In this document: in pieces, positions 53,313 through 61,289 of the stretch
How the letters are laid out: the number at the start of each line of letters is the position of its first letter
Numbering within the stretch: position 1 is the stretch's first letter
Notes under the pieces: model-generated
Told to the model about the DNA's origin: nothing
Database searches by the model: none
The model's input: only the letters and a program-made list of their open reading frames with translations
Made by a program: the position numbers and the translations under genes
Assembly: GCA_966211215.1 (NCBI GenBank)
Contig: CBIHNR010000001.1
Coordinates: forward strand, 1-64,000
Origin: Desertivirga sp966211215
GTDB lineage: Bacteria > Bacteroidota > Bacteroidia > Sphingobacteriales > Sphingobacteriaceae
Direction of reading: 5' to 3'
DNA length: 64,000 nt

Positions 53313-54611
53313 ATGAAACGATCATATATCAGCATATTTTTATTATTCATCACCCTAAATATTTGCGCTCAAAGTGTAGCCACTTCGTTTAGTGTTGCAG
53401 GAATAAAAGTGATTTTAAAGCCAACCAATAAAGATGTAATAGATGTTAATATGTATTACAGGGGAGGGGTGTCAAATTATCCGGCATCTAAAGCAGGTTT
53501 AGAAAATCTGGCTTTGGCGGCAGCAACAGAGGCTGGAACAAAAAAATACACAGGCAATGCTTTTCGTACCAGGGCCGAAACTTGCGGCATTGATATGGGA
53601 GGCTCTTCTACTTATGATTTTGGGCTTATCAGCATGACTTGCATTTCCAGGTTTTTCAACGAAGGCTGGAATCTTTTTACCGAAGCAGTCAACAATCCGG
53701 TTTTTGACCAACGTGAACTAGACTTGCTAAAAGAGAAAGTTATTTCTGGAGTAAAGCAATCTGAGTCTGACCCTGACGAACGCATTGAGCAATTAACTAT
53801 GCAAAACGCTTACGCCGGTACCCCTTATGCTACTGATCCTAATGGCGATGAAGCGTCGCTTTCAAAGCTTACTGCCTTAGATATAAAGAATTACTATTAT
53901 AACACGCTGCTAAATAAAAACCGTGTATTTATTGTTATCGTGGGCAACATCAGCAAAGAGGCAGTTACCAGCAAAATAATGGCATCGTTTGCAAAAATGC
54001 CGGTTAAACCATACAAGCAAGTGACGTTGAACAATCCTGTTGGCGAAGGTAAGTTTTTGATGGAGAAGCGACAGTTGGCTACCAACTATATCACTGCCAG
54101 CCTAAATGCGCCCAAAGTGAACAGTCCGGATTATCTTCCATTCAGGTTGGCTATTTCGAATTTAAGCAATAAGCTTTTTAGAGAAATTCGCACCAAGAGA
54201 AACTTATCATATGCCCCTTATGCCTATGCAACTACACGTTTAATGCCTTATGCAGTAATGTACGTAAGCACAACAGAGCCAAAAGCGTCGGTTGAGATTA
54301 TGATTGAGGAATTAAGAAAGCTTAGAGATAATGGCTTTACAGAAGATGAATTACGTTCCGGAAAGAGCAATTTTATAACTACCAACTACATGAAGGAAGA
54401 AAGCAGTGGGGCCATTGCTGCAGCTCTTGGTAATGCCGAGATTATGGGCGATTGGAGAATTGCTGATGAAGCTGCTGACAGAGTTAATAAGGTAACGCTG
54501 GATGAATTAAATGCCGTTCTGAAAAAATATGTAAAAGATCTGCGCTGGAGCTATTTGGGCGACGAGAAGTTAGCAAACGAAAATGCGGATGTGTTTAAGA
54601 GTAAAATATAG
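53313..54611 (+). CDS. M16 peptidase-like protein, inactive partner
   Basis: 432 residues, signal peptide ending at ICAQ. It aligns with M16 proteins (MYYRGGVSNYPASKAGLENLALAAATEAGTKK) but the HxxEH motif is degenerate: GLENLALAA occupies its place. It should be the non-catalytic, substrate-shaping subunit. 55 nt after the catalytic partner. Its TAG stop is the first arm base of a 13-bp inverted repeat. Confidence 0.9.
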   Translation: MKRSYISIFLLFITLNICAQSVATSFSVAGIKVILKPTNKDVIDVNMYYRGGVSNYPASKAGLENLALAAATEAGTKKYTGNAFRTRAETCGIDMGGSSTYDFGLISMTCISRFFNEGWNLFTEAVNNPVFDQRELDLLKEKVISGVKQSESDPDERIEQLTMQNAYAGTPYATDPNGDEASLSKLTALDIKNYYYNTLLNKNRVFIVIVGNISKEAVTSKIMASFAKMPVKPYKQVTLNNPVGEGKFLMEKRQLATNYITASLNAPKVNSPDYLPFRLAISNLSNKLFREIRTKRNLSYAPYAYATTRLMPYAVMYVSTTEPKASVEIMIEELRKLRDNGFTEDELRSGKSNFITTNYMKEESSGAIAAALGNAEIMGDWRIADEAADRVNKVTLDELNAVLKKYVKDLRWSYLGDEKLANENADVFKSKI

Positions 54612-54649
54612 CTGATAGCTGTCAGGTATGAGCCGTCAGCTATCAGCTA
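54609..54649. repeat. Inverted repeat TAGCTGATAGCTG / CAGCTATCAGCTA before pfkB
   Basis: Perfect 13-bp arms (54609-54621 and 54637-54649) starting at the stop codon of the upstream M16 gene. Related TAGCT-rich sequence follows pfkB at 55602-55628. No T tract. Confidence 0.6.
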
Positions 54650-54666
54650 ATTAAAGCCTTTATTGA

Positions 54667-55599
54667 ATGAGTAGTATTTTAACGATAACACTAAATCCAA
54701 CGGTAGACAAGAGTTCGAGTATCGACAAGCTAGTGCCCGAAAAGAAACTGAGGTGTGCCCCGCCGGTTTTTGAGCCAGGCGGCGGCGGGATTAATGTTTC
54801 AAGAGGATTGAGACGGCTGGGGTTTGAATCAACTGCGTTTTTCCCTTCGGGAGGAAGAACAGGCAAGATGCTAGAAAGCCTTTTGGAAAAGGAAAACATA
54901 AAAAATAAAGCTATTGCGGTTGCAGGTGAAACAAGGGAGAATTTTATAGTAGTAGAAACCGGAACTAACCAACAATTTCGTTTTGGGATGCCGGGTTCTG
55001 AAATATCTTCAGAAGAACAAAAGTCTTTACTCGATGCTCTAAATAGCTTACGCCCATTTCCAGATTTTGTGGTAGTAAGTGGCAGCTTACCTCCAGGCAT
55101 AAAGCCCGAGTTTTTAAAGGAAATTGTTAATGCTGCGAAAGCGAAAGGTGCAAAAGTAATTGCAGATACGTCGGGGGAGGCATTAAAGCAAATGGTGGAT
55201 GCGGGAGTTTTCTTGTTGAAACCCAATCTCGGCGAATTGGGCAACCTGGTGGGGATTGAAACACTGGATAATGATTCTGCCGATGAAGCAGCGCAAAAGC
55301 TTATACACGAAGGCAAAACAGAAGCAATAGTGGTTTCGCTGGGCCCGCAGGGTGCATATCTGGTAACTAAGGATATTACAAAGCTTGTTCCTGCCCCAGC
55401 GGTAAAAAAGTTGAGCACCGTAGGAGCCGGCGATAGCATGGTTGCTGGCATGGTTTCCGTTTTAGCCAAAGGCGGAAGTTTTATTGAAATGGTAAGAATG
55501 GGGGTAGCTTGCGGAAGCGCGGCCACCATGAACTCAGGAACCCAATTATTTAAAAATGAAGATGCGGAACGCTTATTTGACTATTTAAGCAGGGAATGA
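54667..55599 (+). CDS. pfkB: 6-phosphofructokinase II (PfkB)
   Basis: 310 residues, ribokinase-like fold. It tracks E. coli PfkB closely: ILTITLNPTVDKSS, KLRCAPPVFEPGGGGINVSR (substrate site), VVVSGSLPPGIK and the catalytic motif TVGAGDSMVAGMV with its Asp. It phosphorylates fructose 6-phosphate or a related sugar phosphate. A TAGCT-rich repeat flanks it on both sides, so it may be a one-gene insertion unit, though this is weak. 1-phosphofructokinase is the alternative. Confidence 0.9.
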   Translation: MSSILTITLNPTVDKSSSIDKLVPEKKLRCAPPVFEPGGGGINVSRGLRRLGFESTAFFPSGGRTGKMLESLLEKENIKNKAIAVAGETRENFIVVETGTNQQFRFGMPGSEISSEEQKSLLDALNSLRPFPDFVVVSGSLPPGIKPEFLKEIVNAAKAKGAKVIADTSGEALKQMVDAGVFLLKPNLGELGNLVGIETLDNDSADEAAQKLIHEGKTEAIVVSLGPQGAYLVTKDITKLVPAPAVKKLSTVGAGDSMVAGMVSVLAKGGSFIEMVRMGVACGSAATMNSGTQLFKNEDAERLFDYLSRE

Positions 55600-55688
55600 T
55601 GCTGATAGCTCTCATAGCTATTAGCTATGCAATCATCAATTTGACAATTCATACATTCATCAGCAAACCTTTCCCTTTATCAAATTCC

Positions 55689-55696
55689 TATATTTG
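55689..55696 (+). promoter_or_regulatory. -7 promoter box of the ferritin-like gene
   Basis: TATATTTG, an exact TAnnTTTG, ends 20 nt before the ATG at 55717. Confidence 0.5.
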
Positions 55697-55716
55697 CGCA
55701 GATTTATTTGTCGACA

Positions 55717-56337
55717 ATGGAATTACAACAGCTGATAAAAGATATAGTAAAAGACACAGATGCGCATTGTCGCTGGCTAAATACACTTTCCATTATGGAG
55801 AACACCGGTGCCCGTAAAATATCGGCATGCGAGCACAAAACGGATGTTACTTTAATCGTGCTAAAACATGCAGCTGAAGAGCATCGCCATGCTTATTATC
55901 TTAAAAAACAGATAGGTAAACTGGCTGAAACAGGCTATGAAACTTATGCTGATGAACATTTAGTAGCACCATTTGATAGTCGTTTTTATTTAAATAAGCT
56001 TGATGTTGAGGTTTGTAAATATTTAAAAGCAGAACTTGGCCTTAGCGGTTATGAGTTAAAGTTTGCAGCATACTTATTGGTTACCTATGCTATTGAAGTA
56101 AGGGCTGATGAACTTTATCCAGTTTATCAACAGGCTCTGGATGAAATAAAGAGCAAGGTAAATGTAAAATCGATTATTCTTGAAGAAGAGGGGCATCTGG
56201 AAGAGATGCTTGCACAGCTTAAAAACTTTTCTCCAGAGTGGGAGAGACATGCCCAAAAAGCAGTAGACATCGAGTCACAATTATTTACCAACTGGGTGTC
56301 TGCACTTAGTAAAGAAATAGAAACAGTTAATTCATAA
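55717..56337 (+). CDS. Uncharacterised ferritin-like diiron protein
   Basis: 206 residues from the ATG at 55717 (a TTG 9 nt earlier is unlikely). All-helical. A diiron set can be placed: Glu28 (helix A, SIMENTG), Glu55-x-x-His58 (helix B, AAEEHRHAYY), Glu127 (helix C, YAIEVRADELY) and Glu157-x-x-His160 (helix D, LEEEGHLEEM). This is the ExnExxHnEnExxH layout of ferritin-like oxidases and oxygenases. No signal peptide. Role could be iron/oxygen handling, peroxide reduction or hydroxylation; I do not recognise the family. Confidence 0.72.
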   Translation: MELQQLIKDIVKDTDAHCRWLNTLSIMENTGARKISACEHKTDVTLIVLKHAAEEHRHAYYLKKQIGKLAETGYETYADEHLVAPFDSRFYLNKLDVEVCKYLKAELGLSGYELKFAAYLLVTYAIEVRADELYPVYQQALDEIKSKVNVKSIILEEEGHLEEMLAQLKNFSPEWERHAQKAVDIESQLFTNWVSALSKEIETVNS

Positions 56338-56345
56338 AGAAACAT

Positions 56346-56388
56346 AAAAGGCGCCCGGGACAGGCAATACGCTTGCCAGGCGCTTTAA
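56346..56388 (+). terminator. Possible structured terminator after the ferritin-like gene
   Basis: Outer pairing GCGCC / GGCGC with AAA/TTT flanks and an inner GGCAA / TTGCC stem. Shape suits a terminator, but only three T's follow. Low confidence. Confidence 0.4.
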
Positions 56389-56547
56389 AATCTATAGTAT
56401 CGACGAGACAGGGGGGATTAGCATGTATTGCTTCTAAGTTATTCCCATATTTTCTCCCTTGAATTAATCAAAAATCTCTTATTTCATTTTTTCTATTAAG
56501 CGGATTAGGACAGCGCCTAATTGCATTTAATTGGTTTACTTTGCGGC

Positions 56548-57888
56548 ATGCAATGGGAAAAATTACTTTCAGCCAAACGATGGGGCAGCGAGTCAAAGGT
56601 TCAAAGCCAGGAAGAAGCACGTTCTGAGTTTCAAATTGACTACGACCGCCTTATTTTTTCATCGCCCTTTAGAAGACTGCAAAATAAAACCCAGGTGTTT
56701 CCCTTGCCGGGAAGTGTATTTGTGCACAACAGGTTGACCCATAGCTTGGAAGTGGCCAGTGTTGGGAGATCGTTAGGCAGGATTTTTTATAACAAGCTTA
56801 AAGAAAAGGAACCCGATGTGGACGACCGCTTACCGCTGGTTAGTGAAGTTGGAAACATTGTTGCAGCTGCCTGCCTGGCCCATGACATGGGCAATCCTGC
56901 ATTTGGCCATTCGGGGGAATCTGCAATATCCTATTACTTCAGGGAAGGAGAGGGGAAAAATTACAAGGCTGAGGTAACTGAAAAACAATGGCATGACCTT
57001 ATTAATTTCGAAGGTAATGCAAATGCTCTGCGTATCCTCACGCATTCCTACACAGGTAAAGGAAATGGCAGTTTTGCTTTAACATATTCTACTCTGGCAG
57101 CCATTGCGAAATATCCCTGTGCCGCTATTGTAGGGCATAACAAAACAAATATCTATACGAAGAAGTATGGCTTTTTCCAGTCGGAGGAGGCTTCTTTTAT
57201 TAAAATTGCCGAAGAGCTTGGCCTGGCAAAGGTACAAGATGAACCACTAATCTATAAGCGGCACCCACTGGTTTACCTGGTCGAAGCGGCAGATGATATT
57301 TGCTACAATATTATTGATTTGGAGGATGCCCACCGCCTCAAAATTTTAAGTTATCAGGAGATTGAAGATTTGTTGCTGCCACTTTGTTACAGCGAGAGTT
57401 TGCCAGGACGCTTAAAGGAATTTGATGATGACGATGCAAAAGTTGGTTTGTTAAGAGCTCGCTCGATAGGTGCAATGGTTAAAGCCTGTTCGGATGTGTT
57501 TTTTCATAATCAGGAAACGCTTTTAAAAGGCGACTTTAACAAATCGCTTACTGATGTTATACCAGCAGAATTGCTTGCAGCCTGGAAAAAAATCGAGAGT
57601 GTATCGGTAAAAAAGATTTATAATTATTCATCAGTGGTTCAGATTGAAGTTGCGGGTTATAAGGTTATTGGCGGCTTGCTCGAAGAGTTTATCCCGGCTT
57701 ACCTTAAAAACGAATCAAAGTATCATAAAAAGCTTGTGGACCTTATTCCAAAACAGTTTCATACCGATAAAGAAGATACCTATTCAAAAATTATGTCAGT
57801 GCTTGATTTTGTGTCGGGCATGACTGATATTTACGCAGTTGAGCTTTTCAGAAAGATCAAAGGAATATCGTTTCCATCTATGAGTTAG
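56548..57888 (+). CDS. dgt: Deoxyguanosinetriphosphate triphosphohydrolase (dGTPase)
   Basis: 446 residues from ATG at 56548 (MQWEKLLSAKRWGSE; a TTG nine codons upstream is rejected). HD-domain metal motif: the H in THSLEVASVGRSLG and the HD in ACLAHDMGNPAFGHSGE, then the DYDRLIFSSPFRRLQNKTQVF N-terminal stretch. It hydrolyses dGTP to deoxyguanosine and triphosphate in the cytoplasm. A near -7 box (TTACTTTG) lies just before the start. Confidence 0.94.
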   Translation: MQWEKLLSAKRWGSESKVQSQEEARSEFQIDYDRLIFSSPFRRLQNKTQVFPLPGSVFVHNRLTHSLEVASVGRSLGRIFYNKLKEKEPDVDDRLPLVSEVGNIVAAACLAHDMGNPAFGHSGESAISYYFREGEGKNYKAEVTEKQWHDLINFEGNANALRILTHSYTGKGNGSFALTYSTLAAIAKYPCAAIVGHNKTNIYTKKYGFFQSEEASFIKIAEELGLAKVQDEPLIYKRHPLVYLVEAADDICYNIIDLEDAHRLKILSYQEIEDLLLPLCYSESLPGRLKEFDDDDAKVGLLRARSIGAMVKACSDVFFHNQETLLKGDFNKSLTDVIPAELLAAWKKIESVSVKKIYNYSSVVQIEVAGYKVIGGLLEEFIPAYLKNESKYHKKLVDLIPKQFHTDKEDTYSKIMSVLDFVSGMTDIYAVELFRKIKGISFPSMS

Positions 57889-57891
57889 ATA

Positions 57892-58761
57892 ATGAAACCC
57901 CAGTTATTAAAAGTGGCATCGGGCCCAGCCCATTCATTTAGCGTCCGCCAGGATATACAGCCGGATATAAACAACAAATGGCACTATCATAAAGAAGTAG
58001 AAATTATCCATTTTAAGCGGGGGGCAGGCACGCAATTTATAGGCGACAGCATACAACGTTTTCAGGCTGGGGATACGGTAATTCTTGGTGCTAATTTGCC
58101 CCACTACTGGCGTTTCGATGAGGTTTATTTTAGTGGAGAAAGCCATGATCCCGTAGATATTTTGGTAACCCATTTTTGTGAGGACTTTTGGGGCGATACT
58201 TTTTTAAACCTGCCGGAAAATAAATCAATAAAAGGTTTATTGGAGAGGGCACAGCAAGGCCTTAAAATCAGTGGCTACAATAAGCCGAAAATTGTTGAGC
58301 TGTTGGATAGTATGCTGCAAGCCGAAGGGCCAGAGAGACTAACCCTTCTTATCCAAACCCTTACCGAAATATCAAAGTCAGAGAAGCAGGAAGCCATTTC
58401 ATCCGTTAACTTCAGATACACGTTGGCAGAAAAAGAAAGTGATAAGATCAACGATATCTACAACTATTCAATGGCAAACCTCAGCCGTAAAATCACCTTA
58501 GAAGAGGTAGCTGCAGTTGCGGGTATAAGCCCTAATTCATTTTGCCGTTTTTTCAAATCGCGAACCCGTAAAACCTATTCAGAATTCTTAAATGAGATTA
58601 GGGTTGGAAGAGCCTGTATGTTGTTGATAGACAATCAGCTGAATGTTAAGCAGGTTTGCTTTGAAAGCGGCTTTAATAATTTTGCCAGCTTTCATAAATG
58701 TTTTAAACACGTAACCGGAAAGAGTCCACTGGTTTATCAAAAGGAATTCATCAAAAAATAG
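57892..58761 (+). CDS. AraC-family transcriptional regulator, first of tandem pair
   Basis: 289 residues. N-terminal cupin sensor (KWHYHKEVEIIHFKRGAGTQ, GDTVILGANLPHYWRFDE), C-terminal pair of helix-turn-helices (LEEVAAVAGISPNSFCRFFKS and VKQVCFESGFNNFASFHKCFK). It is 3 nt after dgt. With its neighbour it probably controls the exporter or unlinked genes. Ligand unknown. Confidence 0.93.
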   Translation: MKPQLLKVASGPAHSFSVRQDIQPDINNKWHYHKEVEIIHFKRGAGTQFIGDSIQRFQAGDTVILGANLPHYWRFDEVYFSGESHDPVDILVTHFCEDFWGDTFLNLPENKSIKGLLERAQQGLKISGYNKPKIVELLDSMLQAEGPERLTLLIQTLTEISKSEKQEAISSVNFRYTLAEKESDKINDIYNYSMANLSRKITLEEVAAVAGISPNSFCRFFKSRTRKTYSEFLNEIRVGRACMLLIDNQLNVKQVCFESGFNNFASFHKCFKHVTGKSPLVYQKEFIKK

Positions 58762-58774
58762 GCGCTTATCATCT

Positions 58775-59644
58775 ATGGCTGGCAGTGCTCCAAAAAGAAA
58801 TAAAGATTTACCTATCCAGGAACTGCTTGAAGGAGAATATTTCAGAATTTATCGCCTTCATAAAAGCTTGAATAGCCTTTCGGTAATTCCACACAGGCAT
58901 GACCATTACGAGCTCATGGTAGTCACCTCGGGGGAGGGCTACCACTCCATAAACTTTAAACCCTACCAACTGGTACCCGGAAGAGTGTTTTTTCTTCACC
59001 CCGGGCAAGTGCATTTAATTGACGAATTTGAGCGTGATGGATGGCTGGTTCTTTTTGGGGAAGAGTTATTTAAGCGTTTTCTGGATATTCATAAAAATGA
59101 GGACGAATACGGCTTGTTGGATTCGTACACCGCCTATCCTTATATCAGCCTCACAAACGAATTAGAAACACTCTTCTTCTTTGTTATTGAACAGGCAAAG
59201 CTACAGCTGGAATCCGGCCGGCCTGACGCTGATATTTTACTGCATTATGTTTCGCTTCTATTATTGCAGGCAAATAAGGCACACCTGGCCGAGCACCCCC
59301 TGCAGTTTGCAACTGCAAAGCAAAAACAATTGCTGCATCAGCTAAAAAAAGTATTGGAGAGCAATTTTAAGGAGCAGCACCAGGCCGCTTTTTATGCTAA
59401 GGAACTCGCAACCGACATCAAACACCTAAATAAGGTTTGCAGGCAGGCTACAGGTTTGACGGTTTACCAGTTAATACAGGAACGCTTGCTAACCGAAAGT
59501 AAAATATTGCTTCAAACATCCGCACTCTCTGTTAAAGAAATAAGCTATAACCTTGGCTTCAATGATCCTGCTTTTTTCGGGAGGTTTTTCAAGAAATATA
59601 CCAATATAACACCTTTAAAATTTAAGCAAAGCAGAATGCATTAA
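58775..59644 (+). CDS. AraC-family transcriptional regulator, second of tandem pair
   Basis: 289 residues. Cupin sensor (PHRHDHYELMVVTSGEG, PGRVFFLHPGQVHLIDE) and a C-terminal HTH pair (AFYAKELATDIKHLNKVCRQ, VKEISYNLGFNDPAFFGRFF). Only 13 nt after the first regulator but clearly divergent from it, so the two are not a recent duplication. It precedes the exporter gene, which has its own promoter box. Confidence 0.93.
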   Translation: MAGSAPKRNKDLPIQELLEGEYFRIYRLHKSLNSLSVIPHRHDHYELMVVTSGEGYHSINFKPYQLVPGRVFFLHPGQVHLIDEFERDGWLVLFGEELFKRFLDIHKNEDEYGLLDSYTAYPYISLTNELETLFFFVIEQAKLQLESGRPDADILLHYVSLLLLQANKAHLAEHPLQFATAKQKQLLHQLKKVLESNFKEQHQAAFYAKELATDIKHLNKVCRQATGLTVYQLIQERLLTESKILLQTSALSVKEISYNLGFNDPAFFGRFFKKYTNITPLKFKQSRMH

Positions 59645-59691
59645 TGCTGTAAACCACCCGAAATATACCAGAATGTAAGAGGTGGCTAAGT

Positions 59692-59699
59692 TACTTTTG
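59692..59699 (+). promoter_or_regulatory. -7 promoter box of the EamA-type exporter
   Basis: TACTTTTG, an exact TAnnTTTG, ends 8 nt before the ATG; predicts a very short or absent leader. Confidence 0.55.
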
Positions 59700-59707
59700 T
59701 ATCCGTT

Positions 59708-60730
59708 ATGAGCGAGCAACGGAATGCGTTGATCGCAATTGGCTTCGGTGCAATTGCGTCTGTTTTTTTATCTTCTACATTTATAATCAATAGTTTACTT
59801 TCTGGGTCTGGAGGCTATTGGGCTTGGACTGCTGCATTAAGGTGTGTTTTTCTGGTTCCCATTCTATCACTAGTCCTGGTGTTGTCTAAACAACTTAGCC
59901 CGTTATTTACAGTTTTAAGACGGGAGCCGATTTTATTTATTAAGTGGGGGACAACAGGGTTCGGCATACTATATATGTCGCTTGCACTTGCCTCACTTTA
60001 CTCCCCCGGTTGGATGGTTGCCGCCGCCTTTCAGGTAAATATTTTGGCCGGAATTCTCTTATCTCCCTTTATCTATCCCGACAGGAAGAGGCGAAAAATT
60101 CCAGCAAAGCCATTAATGCTATCCATAATACTGGTAGTGGGTATCTTTATTACTCAACTCGAAAAATTAAATACCGCAGGATCCATGGGATCAATAGCTC
60201 TAAGCCTTGTCATTGTGCTGGCAGGTGCTATTGTTTGGCCTTTAGGAAATCGCAAGTTGCTGGTAGCACTCGAGTCGAAAAATATTCAGTTAAATGCCAC
60301 TCAGCGCGTGTTAGGAATGAGTATAGGAAGCATGCCTTTGGTGTTTGTGCTAGTTTTATTCGCATACAAAAATGCAGGCTTGCCAAGCTTTTCACAATGC
60401 GAAGCCTCAGCCTACTCGGCTTTATTTTCGGGCTTCTTTGGAGGAGTTACATTTTACAAGGCAAGCCAAATGGTTAAACACAATACAGTTGCCCTTTCCA
60501 CTATCGAAGCAACTCAAGTGTTCGAGATCTTTTTTACGCTGATAGGTGAAATGCTCTTGAAAGGTGCTTCTTTACCTGGTATTTATGGACAGGTGGGAAT
60601 GTTGATTGTTATAGTTGGGATGGCCATACATATGCGAAATACGCTCTTGCATAGTCGGACCATTCGCAAAGCGGCACAACTCAACATGAAGAAACAAGAG
60701 CCTGTAGCCCTGTTATTAGAAGCAGTTTAA
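59708..60730 (+). CDS. Drug/metabolite efflux protein (EamA/EmrE-type, multidrug resistance efflux family)
   Basis: 340 residues with about 10 helices. Similar in layout to the multidrug-resistance-efflux (10-TM DMT) family: IAIGFGAIASVFLSSTFIIN, SGGYWAWTAALRCVF and YMSLALASLYSPGWMVAAAFQ. The second half includes GGVTFYKASQMVKHNTVALSTIEATQVFE, a DMT repeat. Likely exports small organic compounds. Family clear, substrate unknown. Confidence 0.85.
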   Translation: MSEQRNALIAIGFGAIASVFLSSTFIINSLLSGSGGYWAWTAALRCVFLVPILSLVLVLSKQLSPLFTVLRREPILFIKWGTTGFGILYMSLALASLYSPGWMVAAAFQVNILAGILLSPFIYPDRKRRKIPAKPLMLSIILVVGIFITQLEKLNTAGSMGSIALSLVIVLAGAIVWPLGNRKLLVALESKNIQLNATQRVLGMSIGSMPLVFVLVLFAYKNAGLPSFSQCEASAYSALFSGFFGGVTFYKASQMVKHNTVALSTIEATQVFEIFFTLIGEMLLKGASLPGIYGQVGMLIVIVGMAIHMRNTLLHSRTIRKAAQLNMKKQEPVALLLEAV

Positions 60731-60732
60731 TA

Positions 60733-60772
60733 AATTTCAAATAAAAGATGTTTTTGTCTTTTATTTGAAATT
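60733..60772. promoter_or_regulatory. 16-bp-arm inverted repeat at the Rrf2 regulator promoter (candidate operator)
   Basis: Perfect arms AATTTCAAATAAAAGA (60733-60748) and TCTTTTATTTGAAATT (60757-60772), 8-nt spacer. It starts 2 nt after the exporter stop codon and ends 9 nt before the -7 box of the Rrf2 gene, covering the -33 region. The half-site CAAATAAAAGAT recurs upstream of hmp. It could also end the exporter transcript. Operator role inferred. Confidence 0.6.
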
Positions 60773-60781
60773 GTCAAGCAC

Positions 60782-60789
60782 TATATTTG
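60782..60789 (+). promoter_or_regulatory. -7 promoter box of the Rrf2 regulator gene
   Basis: TATATTTG, an exact TAnnTTTG, ends 9 nt before the ATG at 60799. Confidence 0.55.
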
Positions 60790-60798
60790 CCCCGGGAT

Positions 60799-61236
60799 AT
60801 GGGAGTATTTTCTAGGACATGCGAATATGCAATGCGGGCAGTGTTTTTTGTGGCTCATCGTACTGCTAATGGCGGTAGGGTAGGCATCAAAGAAATTGCC
60901 ACAGGGATAGACTCTCCCGAGCATTTCCTGGCTAAGATATTGCAAGACCTGAGCCGCAGAGGAATTATTCAATCAGTAAAAGGGCCTAACGGAGGTTTTT
61001 TTGTAGACTCTGTTAATTTGCAGCGCCCCTTGTCTGAAGTAGTAGAAGCGGTTGATGGTAATGGGCTTTTTACTGGTTGTGGCCTTGGTTTAGAATACTG
61101 TTCGGAAACAAATCCCTGTCCCTTACATAACGAGTTTAAATCTATACGTAATCAAATTCAACAAATGCTTACCACAACAACAATCGGCGAGTTTAATGAA
61201 GATCTTAACTTGGGTATTACCTCACTGAAAAAATAA
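60799..61236 (+). CDS. Rrf2-family regulator, NsrR-like (nitric-oxide-responsive)
   Basis: 145 residues from ATG at 60799 (MGVFSRTCEYAMRAVFF; an upstream TTG is unlikely). Winged helix N-terminus (GIKEIATGIDSPEHFLAKILQDL as the recognition region, GGFFVDSV wing). Three cysteines form a cluster-ligand pattern C-x6-C-x5-C in GCGLGLEYCSETNPCPLH. This fits Rrf2 proteins that sense NO or redox through an Fe-S cluster. Being next to hmp points to an NsrR-type job. The large inverted repeat in its promoter suggests autorepression. Confidence 0.85.
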   Translation: MGVFSRTCEYAMRAVFFVAHRTANGGRVGIKEIATGIDSPEHFLAKILQDLSRRGIIQSVKGPNGGFFVDSVNLQRPLSEVVEAVDGNGLFTGCGLGLEYCSETNPCPLHNEFKSIRNQIQQMLTTTTIGEFNEDLNLGITSLKK

Positions 61237-61246
61237 AAAATTTGCC

Positions 61247-61258
61247 CAAATAAAAGAT
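61247..61258 (+). promoter_or_regulatory. Shared half-site upstream of hmp
   Basis: CAAATAAAAGAT, identical over 12 bases to the half-site in the 60733-60772 palindrome, 31 nt before the hmp ATG. The opposite half is poorly kept. Candidate second binding site of the Rrf2 regulator. Confidence 0.45.
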
Positions 61259-61289
61259 AAAAAGGTGTTTATATATTTTAATTTATATC

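Noticed and set aside
54660..55529. 289-codon minus-strand ORF opposite pfkB
   Set aside because: It lies wholly antisense to a well-supported pfkB; the low-complexity protein has no recognisable motif, so it is a shadow.
59944..60477. 177-codon plus-strand ORF in another frame of the exporter
   Set aside because: Cysteine/arginine-rich sequence from an out-of-frame reading of a clear membrane protein.
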